Part shown: piece after piece, positions 1-10,604 of the stretch | Position numbering within the stretch: the stretch's first letter is position 1 | Layout: each line of letters starts with the position of its first letter | Assembly: GCF_003933735.1 (NCBI RefSeq) | Contig: NZ_RSED01000021.1 | Location: 1 to 64,000, forward strand | From: Aquabacterium soli | Lineage (GTDB): Bacteria > Pseudomonadota > Gammaproteobacteria > Burkholderiales > Burkholderiaceae_C | DNA length: 64,000 nucleotides | Direction: 5' to 3' | Notes under the pieces: model-generated | Database searches by the model: none | Told to the model about the DNA's origin: nothing | What the model saw: the letters and a program-made list of their open reading frames with translations, nothing else | Program-made: the position numbers and the translations under genes

Positions 1-20
1 GGCCTCTAGACGAAGGGGAC
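1..20 (-). tRNA. tRNA-Glu, 5' end only (cut by window edge)
   Basis: The reverse complement reads GTCCCCTTCGTCTAGAGGCC, the canonical 5' acceptor strand and D-arm start of bacterial tRNA-Glu. The rest lies outside the window, so the anticodon cannot be read. It sits 92 nt downstream of tRNA-Ala on the same strand and both lie downstream of gltX, the gene for the synthetase that charges tRNA-Glu. Confidence 0.85.
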
Positions 21-112
21 TGAATCCTTCATGCAACCTGATCGACGCTGTGCCCTGGCCAATTCCGCACCCGGATCCACCTGAACCCTGAGGTTCACAA
101 CCCGAGGGTTGT

Positions 113-188
<76 letters not shown>

Positions 189-272
189 GTCGAATTGGGT
201 CTTTCAACCGCCTTCTTCAGGCTGCCCGGCTGCTTCGTTGTTCAAACAAAGCGTCGTTCAAGCGAGACCGAG

Positions 273-302
273 AGTATATACCGGTTTTTACGCTCTCATC
301 AA
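273..302 (-). promoter_or_regulatory. Candidate sigma-70 promoter for the tRNA-Ala/tRNA-Glu unit
   Basis: On the minus strand TTGATG (297-302) and TATACT (273-278) are separated by 18 nt. The -35 hexamer overlaps the gltX stop codon, and the predicted start would leave a leader of roughly 75 nt before tRNA-Ala. This would let the tRNAs be transcribed independently of gltX. It rests on hexamer match and position only. Confidence 0.5.
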
Positions 303-1708
303 GTTTCGAGCAAACGTTGCACCACAACCTCACGGTCGAACAGGGCCAGCACGGCGTCGACCGACGGCGTCTGTGCACGACCGCACACCAGCAGGCGCAC
401 GGGAATGGCCAGTTGAGGCATCTTCAGGCCGGCCTCGGTCAGCGTTTCCTTGAAGGCGGCCGAAACGGCGGCCTTGTCCCAGGTGGGCAAGGCCTTCAGG
501 CGGGCGGCCAGCGCGGCCACGGCGGGCTTGACGGCGTCGGTGAACTGGGCGGCCAACTCGTCGGCCGGCGGCTGCACGGCACCCACGTACATGGACAGCC
601 AGTCGGCCAGCTCCACCGTGGTGGCGCAACGGTCCTTGAACAGCGCGCACATCGCGGCCAGCGTGTCGCCCTGCTGCAACGAGGCAGGCACGGCCACACC
701 GCGCGATTGCCACTGCTGCAGCACCAGCGAGGCCAGCACGGCATCGTCGGCCGTCTTCATGTGTTGCTGGGCCACCCAGCGCAGCTTGGCCTCGTCGAAC
801 TGGCCGGCGCTCTTGCCCAGATGGTCCAGGTTGAACCATTCGACCAGTTGCTGGCGCGAGAAGATCTCGTCGTCCCCGTGGCTCCAGCCCAGGCGGGCCA
901 GGTAGTTCACGATGGCATCGGCCAGGTAGCCTTCGTCACGGTACTGCGTGACGGCCTTGGCGCCATGGCGCTTGGACATCTTCTCGCCCTGCTCATTGAG
1001 CACGGTGGGCAGGTGGGCGTAGACCGGCGGCTCCTTGCCCAGGGCCTTGAAGATGTTGATCTGGCGCGGCGTGTTGTTGACGTGGTCGTCGCCACGGATC
1101 ACGTGGGTGATGGCCATGTCCAGGTCGTCGACCACGACGCAGAAGTTGTAGGTGGGCGTGCCGTCCGGGCGGGCGATCACCAGGTCGTCCAGCTCGTCGT
1201 TGCTGATCTCGATGCGTCCCTTGACCTTGTCTTCCCACACCACCGAGCCACCAATGGGGTTCTTGAAGCGCAGCACGGGCTTGACGCCTTCGGGCACGGG
1301 CGGCAGTTGCTTGCCGGCCTCAGGGCGCCAGGTGCCGTCGTAGCGGGGCTTTTCCTTGTTGGCCATCTGGCGCTCGCGCAGGGCATCGAGCTCTTGCGTG
1401 GACATGTAGCAGGGGTAGACATGGCCCTGGGCGACCAGATCCTGCAGCACGGCCTTGTAGCGGTCCATGCGCTGCATCTGGAAGAACGGGCCTTCGTCGT
1501 GGTCCAGGCCCAGCCACTTCATGCCTTCGATGATGACGTCAACGGCCTCTTGCGAGGAGCGCTCGACATCGGTGTCTTCGATGCGCAGGATGAAGGCGCC
1601 CTGGTTGGCGCGCGCAAAAGCCCATGGATACAGGGCCGAGCGGATGTTGCCCAGGTGGATGAAGCCCGTCGGAGACGGGGCGAAGCGTGTGCGGACAGTG
1701 GTGCTCAC
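299..1708 (-). CDS. gltX: Glutamyl-tRNA synthetase
   Basis: Charges tRNA-Glu with glutamate in the cytoplasm (class Ic aminoacyl-tRNA synthetase). The 469-residue product has the normal length. The HIGH-type signature is H18-L-G-N21 within [13 protein letters not shown], and KMSKR is at 243-247. The Glu/tRNA-binding catalytic core (about 1-310) is followed by an alpha-helical anticodon-binding domain. The start codon ATG at 1708 gives the standard N-terminus. It follows metZ with a 7-nt gap, so it is probably the last protein gene of the purF-metZ run, with tRNA-Ala and tRNA-Glu downstream. A discriminating GluRS is expected if the genome also has GlnRS; this cannot be judged here. Confidence 0.97.
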   Translation of the reverse strand: MSTTVRTRFAPSPTGFIHLGNIRSALYPWAFARANQGAFILRIEDTDVERSSQEAVDVIIEGMKWLGLDHDEGPFFQMQRMDRYKAVLQDLVAQGHVYPCYMSTQELDALRERQMANKEKPRYDGTWRPEAGKQLPPVPEGVKPVLRFKNPIGGSVVWEDKVKGRIEISNDELDDLVIARPDGTPTYNFCVVVDDLDMAITHVIRGDDHVNNTPRQINIFKALGKEPPVYAHLPTVLNEQGEKMSKRHGAKAVTQYRDEGYLADAIVNYLARLGWSHGDDEIFSRQQLVEWFNLDHLGKSAGQFDEAKLRWVAQQHMKTADDAVLASLVLQQWQSRGVAVPASLQQGDTLAAMCALFKDRCATTVELADWLSMYVGAVQPPADELAAQFTDAVKPAVAALAARLKALPTWDKAAVSAAFKETLTEAGLKMPQLAIPVRLLVCGRAQTPSVDAVLALFDREVVVQRLLET

Positions 1709-1715
1709 GGTGGGT

Positions 1716-2972
1716 TCAATCGTTCAAGGTGTGCAGGCCCCGCGCCAGGTCGGCGGTGAGGTCGTCGATGTGTTCCAGCCCCACGGACACGCGGACCATG
1801 CCCTGCGTGATGCCGGCGGCCAGGCGCTGCTCTTCAGACAGGCGGCCGTGTGAGGTGGAGCCCGGGTGGGTGATGAGGGTCTTGGTGTCGCCCAGGTTGG
1901 CGGTGATGGAGCACAGCCGGGTCTGGTCGATGACGTGGAAGGCGGCCTGGCGCAGCCGCTGTGCATCAGCGCCCTGCCCCGCATCGGCCTTGACCGTGAA
2001 GGACACCACGGCGCCACCGCAGTTGTTCTGCTGCTTCATGGCCAGCGCGTGCTGCGGATGGCTGGGCAGGCCGGGGTAGTAGACCTGGTCCACGGCGGGC
2101 TGCTGCTCCAGCCATTGCGCCAGCTTGAGCGCGTTGGCGCTTTGCGCAGCCATGCGGATCGACAGCGTCTCCAGGCCCTTGAGCACCACCCACGCATTGA
2201 ACGGCGACAGGCTCATGCCCGCGCCGCGCATCACCGGCATGAAGGTGCCGTTGATGAGCTTGTCGCTGCCGCAGATGGCGCCGGCCAGCACGCGGCCCTG
2301 CCCATCGAGGTACTTGGTGCCCGAGTGGATGACCAGGTCGGCGCCCAGCTTGACGGGCTGCTGCAGCGCGGGCGTGCAGAAGCAGTTGTCCACGGCCAGG
2401 AAGGCGCCCGCCGCATGTGCGATCTCGGCCAGCTGGGCGATGTCGCAGACCTCGGTCATCGGGTTGCTGGGCGTCTCGGCGAACAGCAGCCTGGTGTTCG
2501 GACGCACGGCGGCACGCCACTCGGCGACGTCGGTCTGCGACACGAAGGTGGTCTGCACGCCGAACTTGCCGAACTCGCGCTCGAACAGCACGATGGTGGC
2601 GCCGAACACGCTGCGCGAGCAGATGACGTGGTCACCGGCCTTGAGCAGGCCCATGATCATCAAGAGGATCGCGCTCATGCCACTGGCCGTGGCGATGGCG
2701 GCCTCGGTGCCTTCGAGCGCGGCCAGGCGGCGCTCGAACATCATCGTGGTCGGGTTGGTGAAGCGCGAGTAGACGAAGGCTTCTTCTTCGTTCGCGAAGC
2801 GCGCGGCGGCGGTGGCCGCATCGGGGTGCACGAAGCTGCTGGTCAGGAACAGCGCTTCGGAGTTCTCACCCCAGGGGGTGGCGGGCAGGCCTTCGCGCAC
2901 GGCCAGCGTCTCGATGTGGGCATCGGGCGGCAAGGCCTTGCGGGGCAGCTTCTTCTTCGTATCGTCGGCCAT
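1716..2972 (-). CDS. metZ: O-succinylhomoserine sulfhydrylase
   Basis: PLP enzyme of the Cys/Met-metabolism family, expected to make homocysteine directly from O-succinylhomoserine and sulfide (direct sulfhydrylation route to methionine). The 418-residue protein carries the internal aldimine motif [11 protein letters not shown], with Lys220 as the PLP lysine, and the cofactor-binding stretch SGMSAILL at about 97-104. It lies 18 nt downstream of purF and 7 nt upstream of gltX, the purF-metZ order common in beta- and gammaproteobacteria, which favours MetZ over the homologous MetB (cystathionine gamma-synthase) or MetY. Substrate preference (succinyl versus acetyl) is inferred from this context. 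Confidence 0.9.
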   Translation of the reverse strand: MADDTKKKLPRKALPPDAHIETLAVREGLPATPWGENSEALFLTSSFVHPDAATAAARFANEEEAFVYSRFTNPTTMMFERRLAALEGTEAAIATASGMSAILLMIMGLLKAGDHVICSRSVFGATIVLFEREFGKFGVQTTFVSQTDVAEWRAAVRPNTRLLFAETPSNPMTEVCDIAQLAEIAHAAGAFLAVDNCFCTPALQQPVKLGADLVIHSGTKYLDGQGRVLAGAICGSDKLINGTFMPVMRGAGMSLSPFNAWVVLKGLETLSIRMAAQSANALKLAQWLEQQPAVDQVYYPGLPSHPQHALAMKQQNNCGGAVVSFTVKADAGQGADAQRLRQAAFHVIDQTRLCSITANLGDTKTLITHPGSTSHGRLSEEQRLAAGITQGMVRVSVGLEHIDDLTADLARGLHTLND

Positions 2973-2990
2973 GGCGGTCGGTCGTCGGGA

Positions 2991-4517
2991 TCAGTCGGTG
3001 GCGCTCTGCAGGGCCAGGCGCGAGTTGATGGCCTCTTCCTCGTCCTTCTGCGTGAGGCGCTGCGATTCGATGGCGGCGAAGTCATCGGCGCTCACGTCAC
3101 CCGTGATGTAGGTGCCGTCGAAGCACGAGGCCTCGAAGCCCTTGATGTTGGGGTTGAGCTTGCCGACCACGCGCTTCATGGCATCGACATCCTGGTAGAT
3201 CAGGGCGTCGGCGCCAATGATCTGGCGGATGTCTTCCAGCGAACGGCCATGGGCCACCAGCTCTGCCTTGGTGGGCATGTCGATGCCGTACACGTTGGGG
3301 AAGCGCACGGGCGGCGCGGCCGAGGCCAGGTAGACCTTGTTGGCGCCGGCCTCGCGGGCCATCTGCACGATCTCTTTCGAGGTGGTGCCACGCACGATGG
3401 AGTCATCGACCAGCAGCACATTGCGGCCCTTGAACTCCATGCTGATGGCGTTGAGCTTCTGGCGCACGGACTTCTTGCGCACGCCTTGCCCCGGCATGAT
3501 GAAGGTGCGGCCCACGTAGCGGTTCTTGACGAAGCCTTCGCGGTAGGGCTTGCCGAGCTTTTGCGCCAGCTGCATGGCCGACGGGCGGCTGGATTCGGGG
3601 ATGGGAATGACCACGTCGATGTCGGACGGCGGCATGGTCGAGATCACGCGCTGCGCCAGGGTCTCGCCCATCTCCAGGCGGGCCTGGTAGACCGACACGC
3701 CGTCGATGGTGGAATCGGGGCGCGCCAGGTAGACGAACTCGAACATGCAGGGGTTCAGCACGGGGTTGTCCGCGCACTGCTCGGCATGAACCACGCCGTC
3801 CAGATCGACGAACAGGGCTTCGCCCGGCTGCACGTCGCGCACGAAACGGTGACCCGTGCCTTCCAGCGCCACGGATTCACTGGCCACCATCACTTCACGG
3901 CCTTCGGGCAGATCGGCCTCGCCATAGCACAGCGGGCGGATGCCAAAGGGATCGCGGAAGGCCACCAGGCCGTAACCGGCGATCAGGCACACCACGGCGT
4001 AGGAGCCCTTGATGCGCTTGTGCACGGCGCGCACGGCCTTGAACACGGCAGCCGGCGTCAAAGGCAGCTCGCGGCCGGCCAGCTCCAGCTCGTGCGCCAG
4101 CACGTTGATCAGGACTTCGGTGTCGCTGTCGGTGTTGAGGTGGCGGCGGTCGATGTCGAACAGCTCTTCGCGCAGGGCATGGGCATTGGTCAGGTTGCCG
4201 TTGTGCACCAGCACCAGGCCGAAGGGCGCGTTCACGTAGAAAGGTTGGGCCTCTTCTTCGTTGAAGGCATTGCCGGCGGTGGGGTAGCGCACCTGGCCCA
4301 GGCCCACGGTGCCGCTCAGGGCCCGCATGTTGCGCGTGCGGAAGACGTCCTTGACCATGCCGCGCGCCTTGTGCATGAAGAACTTGCGTCCGTGCGCGTC
4401 GGGGCCGGCGGTCACGATGCCGGCCGCGTCCTGACCGCGGTGCTGCAGCAGCAACAGCGCGTCATAGATCATCTGGTTGACGGGCGCCTTGGAAATCACA
4501 CCAACGATGCCGCACAT
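2991..4517 (-). CDS. purF: Amidophosphoribosyltransferase
   Basis: First committed step of purine synthesis: PRPP plus glutamine to 5-phosphoribosylamine. The 508-residue protein starts MCGIVGV, so Cys2 becomes the N-terminal nucleophile after Met removal and there is no cleavable propeptide. The class II glutaminase domain covers about 1-235. The phosphoribosyltransferase domain has the PRPP loop [13 protein letters not shown] at 367-379. An AGAGGTG Shine-Dalgarno sits just ahead of the ATG. It follows cvpA by 50 nt, the classical cvpA-purF pairing. Confidence 0.97.
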   Translation of the reverse strand: MCGIVGVISKAPVNQMIYDALLLLQHRGQDAAGIVTAGPDAHGRKFFMHKARGMVKDVFRTRNMRALSGTVGLGQVRYPTAGNAFNEEEAQPFYVNAPFGLVLVHNGNLTNAHALREELFDIDRRHLNTDSDTEVLINVLAHELELAGRELPLTPAAVFKAVRAVHKRIKGSYAVVCLIAGYGLVAFRDPFGIRPLCYGEADLPEGREVMVASESVALEGTGHRFVRDVQPGEALFVDLDGVVHAEQCADNPVLNPCMFEFVYLARPDSTIDGVSVYQARLEMGETLAQRVISTMPPSDIDVVIPIPESSRPSAMQLAQKLGKPYREGFVKNRYVGRTFIMPGQGVRKKSVRQKLNAISMEFKGRNVLLVDDSIVRGTTSKEIVQMAREAGANKVYLASAAPPVRFPNVYGIDMPTKAELVAHGRSLEDIRQIIGADALIYQDVDAMKRVVGKLNPNIKGFEASCFDGTYITGDVSADDFAAIESQRLTQKDEEEAINSRLALQSATD

Positions 4518-4567
4518 GGAATCACCTCTTGTTCACGAAAAACATCAAAAAAACAGGCCGGGCCGGC

Positions 4568-5092
4568 TCAGGCCGCCGCCGGCAGATACTTCGTCACCTC
4601 GCCCGGCAGCACCGGGCGCAGGATGTCCATCACCGCGCTGAGCCAGGGGGCGGCGTGGGACGCCTTCCAGGGCTCCCAGTCGGTCATGGGGGTCATGCTG
4701 ATGAGGGTGTAGAGCACCAGGGCCACGAGCACACCGCGCGCCAGGCCGAACACCGCGCCCAGCAGCCGGTCGGTGCCGCCCAGGCCCGAGGCGCTGACGA
4801 TCTGGCGCAACGCCCACGACATCAGGGCCCAGGCCAACCAGGCCGCCACGAACACCACCATCATCCCCGCCAGCACGTTCAGGCGTGATCCGGGCTCATC
4901 GATGGGCAGGGTGCGGCCCATGGTCGGCCCCCACCACTGCGCCGCGAAATAGGCCGCGATCCAGCCCAGCAGGGACAGCACCTCGGTCAACAGCCCCCGC
5001 CACAGGCCCACCACCATCGACAGCAGCAGGCCGACCGCCAGAGCCAGGTCGACGATGGACCAGCCAGCGGTCACGTTGCTCAGGTCTTGCAC
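4568..5092 (-). CDS. cvpA: CvpA family inner-membrane protein
   Basis: A 174-residue integral membrane protein of the CvpA (colicin V production) family, with about four hydrophobic segments: near 10-30, 33-50, 65-90 and 105-130. The family is linked to envelope homeostasis; its molecular role is unsettled. The start is placed at GTG 5092 (VQDLSNVTAGW), where the family-like sequence begins, 22 nt after the upstream SPOR gene ends. A longer in-frame GTG at 5134 would overlap that gene and add an atypical Cys/Arg-rich leader. It lies directly upstream of purF, as in many proteobacteria. Confidence 0.85.
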   Translation of the reverse strand: MQDLSNVTAGWSIVDLALAVGLLLSMVVGLWRGLLTEVLSLLGWIAAYFAAQWWGPTMGRTLPIDEPGSRLNVLAGMMVVFVAAWLAWALMSWALRQIVSASGLGGTDRLLGAVFGLARGVLVALVLYTLISMTPMTDWEPWKASHAAPWLSAVMDILRPVLPGEVTKYLPAAA

Positions 5093-5114
5093 GGGCAGGC
5101 TCTTTTCGCGGTGC

Positions 5115-6005
5115 TCACAGCGTGAGCAGCGCACCGGTCAGGCCGGCCTTGCGCAGGGCGGCCATGGCCTTGTCGGCCTCGGCCTTGTTGACGTAGGGGC
5201 CCACGCGCACTCGGATCTTCTTGCCCCCGGGCGTGTCGACCGCCTGGGTGTAGGTCTTGATGCCCAGGCGCTCGACCTTCATGCGCGCGGCATGGGCGGT
5301 GGTGGTGTCGGCGAAGGCGCCCACCTGCACGATGTAGCGGGTGTCGGCGTCGTCCTTGCTGTCCTTGGCCGCGGCCTTGGCATCCGGCTTGGATTCGGGC
5401 TTGGCGGCGGCCACGGGTTTCTTGTCGGTCTGCTTGGTGGCTGCCACGGTGGGCGCGGACGGCTTCTGGGCAGGCTTGGCGGCCTCGGGCTTGCTGGGCG
5501 TGGCCACGGGCTTGGCTGCGGGGCGCGCCTCCGGCTTGGGCTCTGGCTTCTTCGGCTCGGGCTTGCGGGCCTCCGGCCTGGGCTCGGATCTGGGTACCGG
5601 CGCGTCCTCGACAAGCTCTTCACGGGGCGATGTGGCGGCCTCGGCGCGCTCGGCCACCTTGGCACTGCCTTCGGCATCCAGCGCACGACTGACCTGGGGC
5701 GGCACCACCGGCTCGGCCGGCACCTGCGTGACCTTGCCGCTGGCCAAACGCGTGGCCGGCACGGCATTGGCCGCCGGGGCAGAGGCGTTGACCACCTGGA
5801 TGTCGGTGGCCAGGGGCCGGGGCTGGGTCTCGAACAGCCAGGGGAAGCCGATCACCCCGGCGCCCACCAGCACGGCCATGCCGATCATCCGGCGGCGGGC
5901 CCGCACGCGGGCCTGTTCGATGTCGGCAGGTGACAGCGGCTGGACCTGGGGCGCCGGCGTCTGGGCACCGGAGCGGAAGCGCTGGAAAAACGATGGCAGC
6001 GGCAT
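5115..6005 (-). CDS. SPOR-domain membrane protein (DedD/FtsN-like)
   Basis: A 296-residue single-pass protein. It has a short cytoplasmic N-terminus, a transmembrane helix at about 41-58, a long Ala/Pro/Lys-rich periplasmic linker (about 70-220, many PEAKP/KPEP-like units) and a C-terminal SPOR domain at about 221-296 starting YIVQVGAF. SPOR domains bind denuded peptidoglycan at the division septum, so a divisome role is likely. It sits between folC and cvpA, the place of dedD in enterobacteria. The low-complexity linker may be length-variable. Confidence 0.85.
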   Translation of the reverse strand: MPLPSFFQRFRSGAQTPAPQVQPLSPADIEQARVRARRRMIGMAVLVGAGVIGFPWLFETQPRPLATDIQVVNASAPAANAVPATRLASGKVTQVPAEPVVPPQVSRALDAEGSAKVAERAEAATSPREELVEDAPVPRSEPRPEARKPEPKKPEPKPEARPAAKPVATPSKPEAAKPAQKPSAPTVAATKQTDKKPVAAAKPESKPDAKAAAKDSKDDADTRYIVQVGAFADTTTAHAARMKVERLGIKTYTQAVDTPGGKKIRVRVGPYVNKAEADKAMAALRKAGLTGALLTL

Positions 6006-6061
6006 GCGGGTCGCGAGGGCTACGGGGATCGGTCAGCGGGCGGGTGCGGGCGCGGTGCGCC

Positions 6062-7459
6062 TTAGCCCGGCAAGGCGTTCGGAGGGGCGTTCGGCGGGAG
6101 GTTTCCCGGCATGTGGGGCGCGTTCAGACGGGGCAAGCCCTCGTGCAACACCCCGCCCACCGTGAAGAAGGAGCCGAAGACCAGGATTCTATCCGCCGGG
6201 TCCGCCTGCGCGAGTGCCGCGTGCAGCGCGGCCATCGGATCGGGGTGGGTGCTCACGGTGGCCTTGGGCTGGGTGGCCGCGCCCGGCTGGGCCTGCAGGG
6301 CCCTCACCAGATCGGCCAACTGTTGCGCAGAAGCGGCGCGGGGCGTGGGCAGATCGCAGCAATGCCAGGCATCCACCAGGGGCAGCAGCTTTTCCACCAT
6401 GCCAGCCATGTCCTTGTCGGCCATGGCGCCCCACACCACATGGGTGCGCGGGAAGAAGCCCATCTGGTCCAGGTTCACGGCCAGGGTGGCGGCCGCATGC
6501 GGGTTGTGCGCCACGTCCAGGATCAGGGTGGGCTGCCCCGGCACGATCTGGAAGCGGCCCGGCAACTCTACCGTGGCCAACCCCGTGCGCACGGCCTGCG
6601 CCGGCACCGGCAGACGGTGGCGCACCGCTTCCAGCGCGGCCAGCACGCCCGAGGCGTTGAGCAACTGGTTGGCACCACGCAGCGAAGGGTAAGCCATGCC
6701 ATTGAAGCGCTTGCTGCGCCCGCCCCAGGACCACTGCTGGCGATCGCCTGCGTAGTTGTGGTCACGGCCGAACAGCCACAGGTCGGCCTCGACGGATTCG
6801 GCATGAGCGACCACGCTTTGGGGAGGCTTCGGATCAGACACCACGGCCGGGCGCCCGGCCCGCATGATGCCGGCCTTCTCGCGGCCGATGGCCTCGCGGT
6901 CAGGGCCCAGGAACTCCATGTGGTCCAGGTCGATGCTGGTGATCATGGCGCAGTCGGCGTCGATGATGTTGACGGCGTCCAGCCGTCCGCCCAGGCCCAC
7001 CTCCAGGATCACCGCGTCCAGCCCGGCGTGGGCCAGCAAGCGCAGGATGGCCAGGGTGGTGAACTCGAAGTACGTGAGTGGGCTATCGCCACGCGCCTGC
7101 TCGACCGCCTCGAAGTGCGGCAGCAGTTCATCGGCCTTGACGGGCATGCCCATCACCCGACAGCGCTCTTCGAAGTGCACGAGGTGGGGAGATCCATACA
7201 CGCCGGTGCGAAAACCACCGGACAGCAGGATGTTCTCCAGCATGGCGCAGGTCGAGCCCTTGCCATTGGTGCCTGCGACGGTGAAGACGACCGGCACGTC
7301 CACCGATGCATCCACTGACGCATCCATCGGCGTGCCCAGGGTGACACCCATGCGCCGCCACACGCCGGCCACGCGGTCCAGGCCCAGCTCGATCTCGGCG
7401 GTGTGCAGACGTTCGCAGTGGGACAGCCAGTCGGCCAGGGTCGCGTAGCGGGAGGTCAT
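6062..7459 (-). CDS. folC: Bifunctional dihydrofolate/folylpolyglutamate synthase
   Basis: Adds L-glutamate to dihydropteroate and to folates, using ATP. The start chosen is ATG 7459 (MTSRYATLADWL), giving 465 residues; an in-frame TTG at 7480 would add seven residues. The Mur-ligase-type P-loop GTNGKGST is at 63-70, followed by the SPHL and FEFTTLAI segments of the family, with the ligase C-terminal domain after about 310. Just before the P-loop is a small duplicated DASV segment (47-54). It is 165 nt downstream of accD, with a hairpin between, and 56 nt upstream of the SPOR gene. Confidence 0.95.
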   Translation of the reverse strand: MTSRYATLADWLSHCERLHTAEIELGLDRVAGVWRRMGVTLGTPMDASVDASVDVPVVFTVAGTNGKGSTCAMLENILLSGGFRTGVYGSPHLVHFEERCRVMGMPVKADELLPHFEAVEQARGDSPLTYFEFTTLAILRLLAHAGLDAVILEVGLGGRLDAVNIIDADCAMITSIDLDHMEFLGPDREAIGREKAGIMRAGRPAVVSDPKPPQSVVAHAESVEADLWLFGRDHNYAGDRQQWSWGGRSKRFNGMAYPSLRGANQLLNASGVLAALEAVRHRLPVPAQAVRTGLATVELPGRFQIVPGQPTLILDVAHNPHAAATLAVNLDQMGFFPRTHVVWGAMADKDMAGMVEKLLPLVDAWHCCDLPTPRAASAQQLADLVRALQAQPGAATQPKATVSTHPDPMAALHAALAQADPADRILVFGSFFTVGGVLHEGLPRLNAPHMPGNLPPNAPPNALPG

Positions 7460-7557
7460 GGACAAAAGGGGATTGAGCAACAGGAAAGATCAGGAACGGC
7501 CCCATGACAGATCGGGGCGGCCACCCAGATCACAAGCGCCTTGGGCACCAGACGCGT

Positions 7558-7583
7558 CACGGGCTGCCCGTGGGCAGCCCGTG
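7558..7583 (-). terminator. Perfect 11-bp hairpin between accD and folC (terminator or attenuator without T-run)
   Basis: CACGGGCTGCC and GGCAGCCCGTG form an 11-bp perfect stem around a 4-nt loop, about 42 nt after the accD stop codon. No U-run follows on the minus strand, so it may stabilise the accD 3' end or be a weak or Rho-dependent terminator rather than a true intrinsic one. The rest of the 165-nt gap shows nothing recognisable. Confidence 0.45.
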
Positions 7584-7624
7584 GTGTCAGACAGCGCGTG
7601 AACAGCTGGTAGAGCGCGGCGGCC

Positions 7625-8497
7625 TCACACCAGCGCGTCGGCCGGCTGGCGCAGCAGCATGGCCAGCTGGCGCGCGATGGTCTGCTTGAGCTCTCGGCGG
7701 TCGACGATCATGTCGATGGCGCCTTGCTGAAGCAGGAACTCGGCGCGCTGGAAGCCCTCGGGCAGCTTCTCGCGCACGGTGTTCTCGATCACGCGCGGGC
7801 CGGCAAAGCCCACCAGGGCCTTGGGTTCGGCGATGACCACATCGCCCATGAAGGCGAAGCTGGCGGAAACGCCGCCCATGGTCGGGTCGGTCAGCACGCT
7901 GATGTAGGGCAGTTTGGCCTTGGCCAGGCGCGTGAGCGCGGCGTTGGTCTTGGCCATCTGCATCAGGCTCAGCAGGCCCTCCTGCATGCGGGCGCCACCG
8001 GTGGCCGTGAAGGACACGAAGGGGGTCTTCTGGGCCACGGCGGTCTCGACGCCACGCACGAAGCGCTCGCCGACCACCGACCCCATGGAGCCGCCCATGA
8101 AATCGAACTCGAAACAGGCCGTCACCAGGGCGATGCCGTGCACCGAGCCCCCCAGCACCACGAGCGCATCGGTCTCGCCGGTGGCTTCCATGGCCTGCTT
8201 CAGGCGATCGGGGTACTTCTTGTTGTCGCGGAACTTGAGGGCATCGACCGGCAGGATCTCCTGGCCGATCTCGTAGCGGCCTTCGGCATCCAGGAAGGCA
8301 TCCAGGCGCTCACGGGCGCCGATGCGGTTGTGGAAGCTGCACTTGGGGCAGACGTACTGGTTGGCGCTCAGATCGCTTTTGTAGAGCACTGTTTCGCACG
8401 ACGGGCACTTGGTCCACAGCCCTTCGGGCATGGTGCGCCGCTCGGCCGGGTCGGTCGGCTGGATCTTGGGCGGCAGCAGTTTTTCGAGCCAGCTCAT
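7625..8497 (-). CDS. accD: Acetyl-CoA carboxylase carboxyltransferase subunit beta
   Basis: Carries the zinc-binding half of the carboxyltransferase that moves CO2 from carboxybiotin to acetyl-CoA, giving malonyl-CoA for fatty-acid synthesis; works with AccA. The 290-residue protein has the four-cysteine zinc ribbon C31-x2-C34-x15-C50-x2-C53, then the crotonase-like carboxyltransferase fold. Its ATG (8497-8495) overlaps the trpA stop codon in an ATGA arrangement, so translational coupling is likely. The trpA-accD-folC order is a conserved proteobacterial string. Confidence 0.97.
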   Translation of the reverse strand: MSWLEKLLPPKIQPTDPAERRTMPEGLWTKCPSCETVLYKSDLSANQYVCPKCSFHNRIGARERLDAFLDAEGRYEIGQEILPVDALKFRDNKKYPDRLKQAMEATGETDALVVLGGSVHGIALVTACFEFDFMGGSMGSVVGERFVRGVETAVAQKTPFVSFTATGGARMQEGLLSLMQMAKTNAALTRLAKAKLPYISVLTDPTMGGVSASFAFMGDVVIAEPKALVGFAGPRVIENTVREKLPEGFQRAEFLLQQGAIDMIVDRRELKQTIARQLAMLLRQPADALV

Positions 8498-9348
8498 GAC
8501 GAGGGTCCTTTCAGGGTATCGAGTGCCGCACGGATGTCAGCAATGAACGCGCCTGCAGTCGCGGCGATGGTCTCACGGCTTTGCGTTTCCAGCAATTGCA
8601 CAATGCGGGAGCCAATGACGACGGCATCGGACACGGCAGCCACGGCCTTGGCCGTTTCTGCATCGCGGATGCCGAAGCCCACGCCCACCGGGATGTGGAC
8701 GTGCTTGCGGATGCGGGGAATGGCGGTGGCCACGGCGCCGGTGTCCAGATGGCCAGCGCCCGTCACGCCCTTGAGCGAGACGTAGTAGACGTAACCGCTG
8801 GCGATGCGACCGACCGAGGCCATGCGCTCCTCCGTGGAGGTTGGTGCCAGCAAGAAGATGGGGGCCATGCCCTGGCTCTTCAAGGTGGCGGCGAACTCTT
8901 CGCACTCTTCGGGCGGGTAGTCCACCACGAGAACGCCATCCACGCCGGCAGCGCGGGCTTCCTTGACGAAGGCACCGGGGCCGTGGATCAAGTCGTAGCG
9001 CTCGATCGGGTTGGCATAGCCCATCAGCACCACGGGGGTTGTGGTGTTGCGTGTGCGAAAGCGCCTCACATCGGCCAGCACATGCACCAGCGAAATACCC
9101 TGCGCCAGCGCACGCTCGGCCGCGGCCTGGATGACGGGGCCGTCGGCCATCGGATCGGAGAACGGCACACCCAGTTCGATCACGTCGGCGCCGGCATCGG
9201 CCATGGCCCACATCAGCTCGGGCGACAGATCGGGGAAGGGATCACCGCAGTGGATGAAGGGGATCAGGGCCTTGCGGCCTTGTTCGCGCAGATTGGCAAA
9301 GGTGACGTCGATGCGGTTCATGCCGGGCACCACTTGAGCACTGCTCAT
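8494..9348 (-). CDS. trpA: Tryptophan synthase alpha subunit
   Basis: Cleaves indole-3-glycerol phosphate to indole, which is channelled to TrpB. With the ATG at 9348 ([14 protein letters not shown]) the protein has 284 residues. This start overlaps the trpB stop in ATGA; a second candidate Met (MNRID) lies 27 nt further in. Catalytic residues by family alignment are Glu58 and Asp69 in [15 protein letters not shown]. The open frame extends further upstream inside trpB but that part is a shadow of trpB. The 3' end overlaps accD by 4 nt. Confidence 0.97.
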   Translation of the reverse strand: MSSAQVVPGMNRIDVTFANLREQGRKALIPFIHCGDPFPDLSPELMWAMADAGADVIELGVPFSDPMADGPVIQAAAERALAQGISLVHVLADVRRFRTRNTTTPVVLMGYANPIERYDLIHGPGAFVKEARAAGVDGVLVVDYPPEECEEFAATLKSQGMAPIFLLAPTSTEERMASVGRIASGYVYYVSLKGVTGAGHLDTGAVATAIPRIRKHVHIPVGVGFGIRDAETAKAVAAVSDAVVIGSRIVQLLETQSRETIAATAGAFIADIRAALDTLKGPSS

Positions 9349-10604
9349 GCCTGCTCTCCGGTGGGGGCACCCTTGACGGTGACGCCGCGCTGCGACGGAC
9401 GGTCGTAGAACTCGGTGCCGGAGAGGTCGGCCACCGTACCGATATCCTTGTCGCCACGGCCGGACAGGTTGACCAGGATGTGCTGGTCGGGGCGCATGGT
9501 GGCGGCCAGCTTCATGGCGTAGGCCACGGCATGGCTCGATTCCAGCGCCGGGATGATGCCTTCGGTGCGGCACAGGCGGTGGAAGGCGGCCAGCGCTTCC
9601 TTGTCGGTGATGCCGACGTACTCGGCGCGGCCGATATCCTTGAGGTAGGCATGCTCGGGGCCGACGCCGGGATAGTCCAGGCCAGCCGAGATGGAGTGCG
9701 TCTCGGTGATCTGGCCGTTGGCATCCTGCAGCAGGTAGGTTCGGTTGCCGTGCAGCACGCCGGGCGAGCCCAGTTGCAATGACATCGAATGTTTGTCGCT
9801 GCCGTAGCCCTCGCCCGCTGCCTCGACGCCGATCAGGCGCACGGATTCATGCGGGATGTAGGGGTAGAAGATGCCCATGGCATTGCTGCCGCCGCCCACG
9901 CAGGCGATGACGGCGTCGGGCTGGCGGCCGATCTTGGTGGGCATCTGCGTGAGGCACTCTTCGCCGATCACGCTCTGAAAATCGCGCACCATGGCGGGGT
10001 ACGGCGCGGGGCCGGCAACCGTGCCGATGATGTAGAAGGTGTTCTCGACGTTGGTGACCCAGTCGCGCATGGCTTCGTTGAGCGCATCTTTCAGGGTCTT
10101 GCTGCCGGATTCGACCGGCACCACCCGGGCGCCCAGCAGGTGCATGCGGTAGACGTTGGGCGACTGGCGCTTCACGTCTTCGGAGCCCATGTAGACCACG
10201 CACTCCATGCCGAAGCGGGCGCAGATGGTGGCCGTGGCCACGCCATGCTGGCCCGCACCGGTTTCGGCGATCACGCGGGGCTTGCCCATGCGCTTGGCCA
10301 GCAGGGCCTGGCCGATGGTGTTGTTGACCTTGTGCGCGCCGGTGTGGTTGAGATCCTCGCGTTTGAGGTAGATCTGCGCGCCACCGATCTCGCTGCTGAG
10401 GCGGTCTGCGTGGTAGATCGGGCTGGGGCGCCCCACGAAGTCGGCCAGTTCGCGGTGGAACTCGGCCAGGAAGTCGGGATCGTTGCGGTAGTGCTCGTAC
10501 GCCGCCTTGAGTTCGTCCAGCGCGTGGACCAGGGTCTCGGAGACGAAGGAGCCGCCGTACGGGCCGAAATGGCCTCGGGCGTCGGGCTGTTGGTAGTTCA
10601 GCAT
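9345..10604 (-). CDS. trpB: Tryptophan synthase beta subunit
   Basis: PLP enzyme that joins indole and serine to make tryptophan, in an alpha2-beta2 complex with TrpA. The protein has 419 residues, with the PLP lysine Lys92 in [10 protein letters not shown] and the glycine-rich phosphate loop [10 protein letters not shown] at about 235. It is the TrpB1 type, as expected for a gene coupled to trpA. It overlaps trpF by 7 nt upstream and trpA by 4 nt downstream, so trpFBA form one translationally coupled unit separate from trpEGDC, which is not in the window. Confidence 0.97.
   Translation of the reverse strand: MLNYQQPDARGHFGPYGGSFVSETLVHALDELKAAYEHYRNDPDFLAEFHRELADFVGRPSPIYHADRLSSEIGGAQIYLKREDLNHTGAHKVNNTIGQALLAKRMGKPRVIAETGAGQHGVATATICARFGMECVVYMGSEDVKRQSPNVYRMHLLGARVVPVESGSKTLKDALNEAMRDWVTNVENTFYIIGTVAGPAPYPAMVRDFQSVIGEECLTQMPTKIGRQPDAVIACVGGGSNAMGIFYPYIPHESVRLIGVEAAGEGYGSDKHSMSLQLGSPGVLHGNRTYLLQDANGQITETHSISAGLDYPGVGPEHAYLKDIGRAEYVGITDKEALAAFHRLCRTEGIIPALESSHAVAYAMKLAATMRPDQHILVNLSGRGDKDIGTVADLSGTEFYDRPSQRGVTVKGAPTGEQA

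Noticed and set aside
1866-4712. Very long open frame (948 codons) on the plus strand
   Set aside because: It is antisense to metZ, purF and cvpA. The peptide is His/Gly/Ala/Val/Leu-rich without motifs, the usual shadow of a GC-rich gene.
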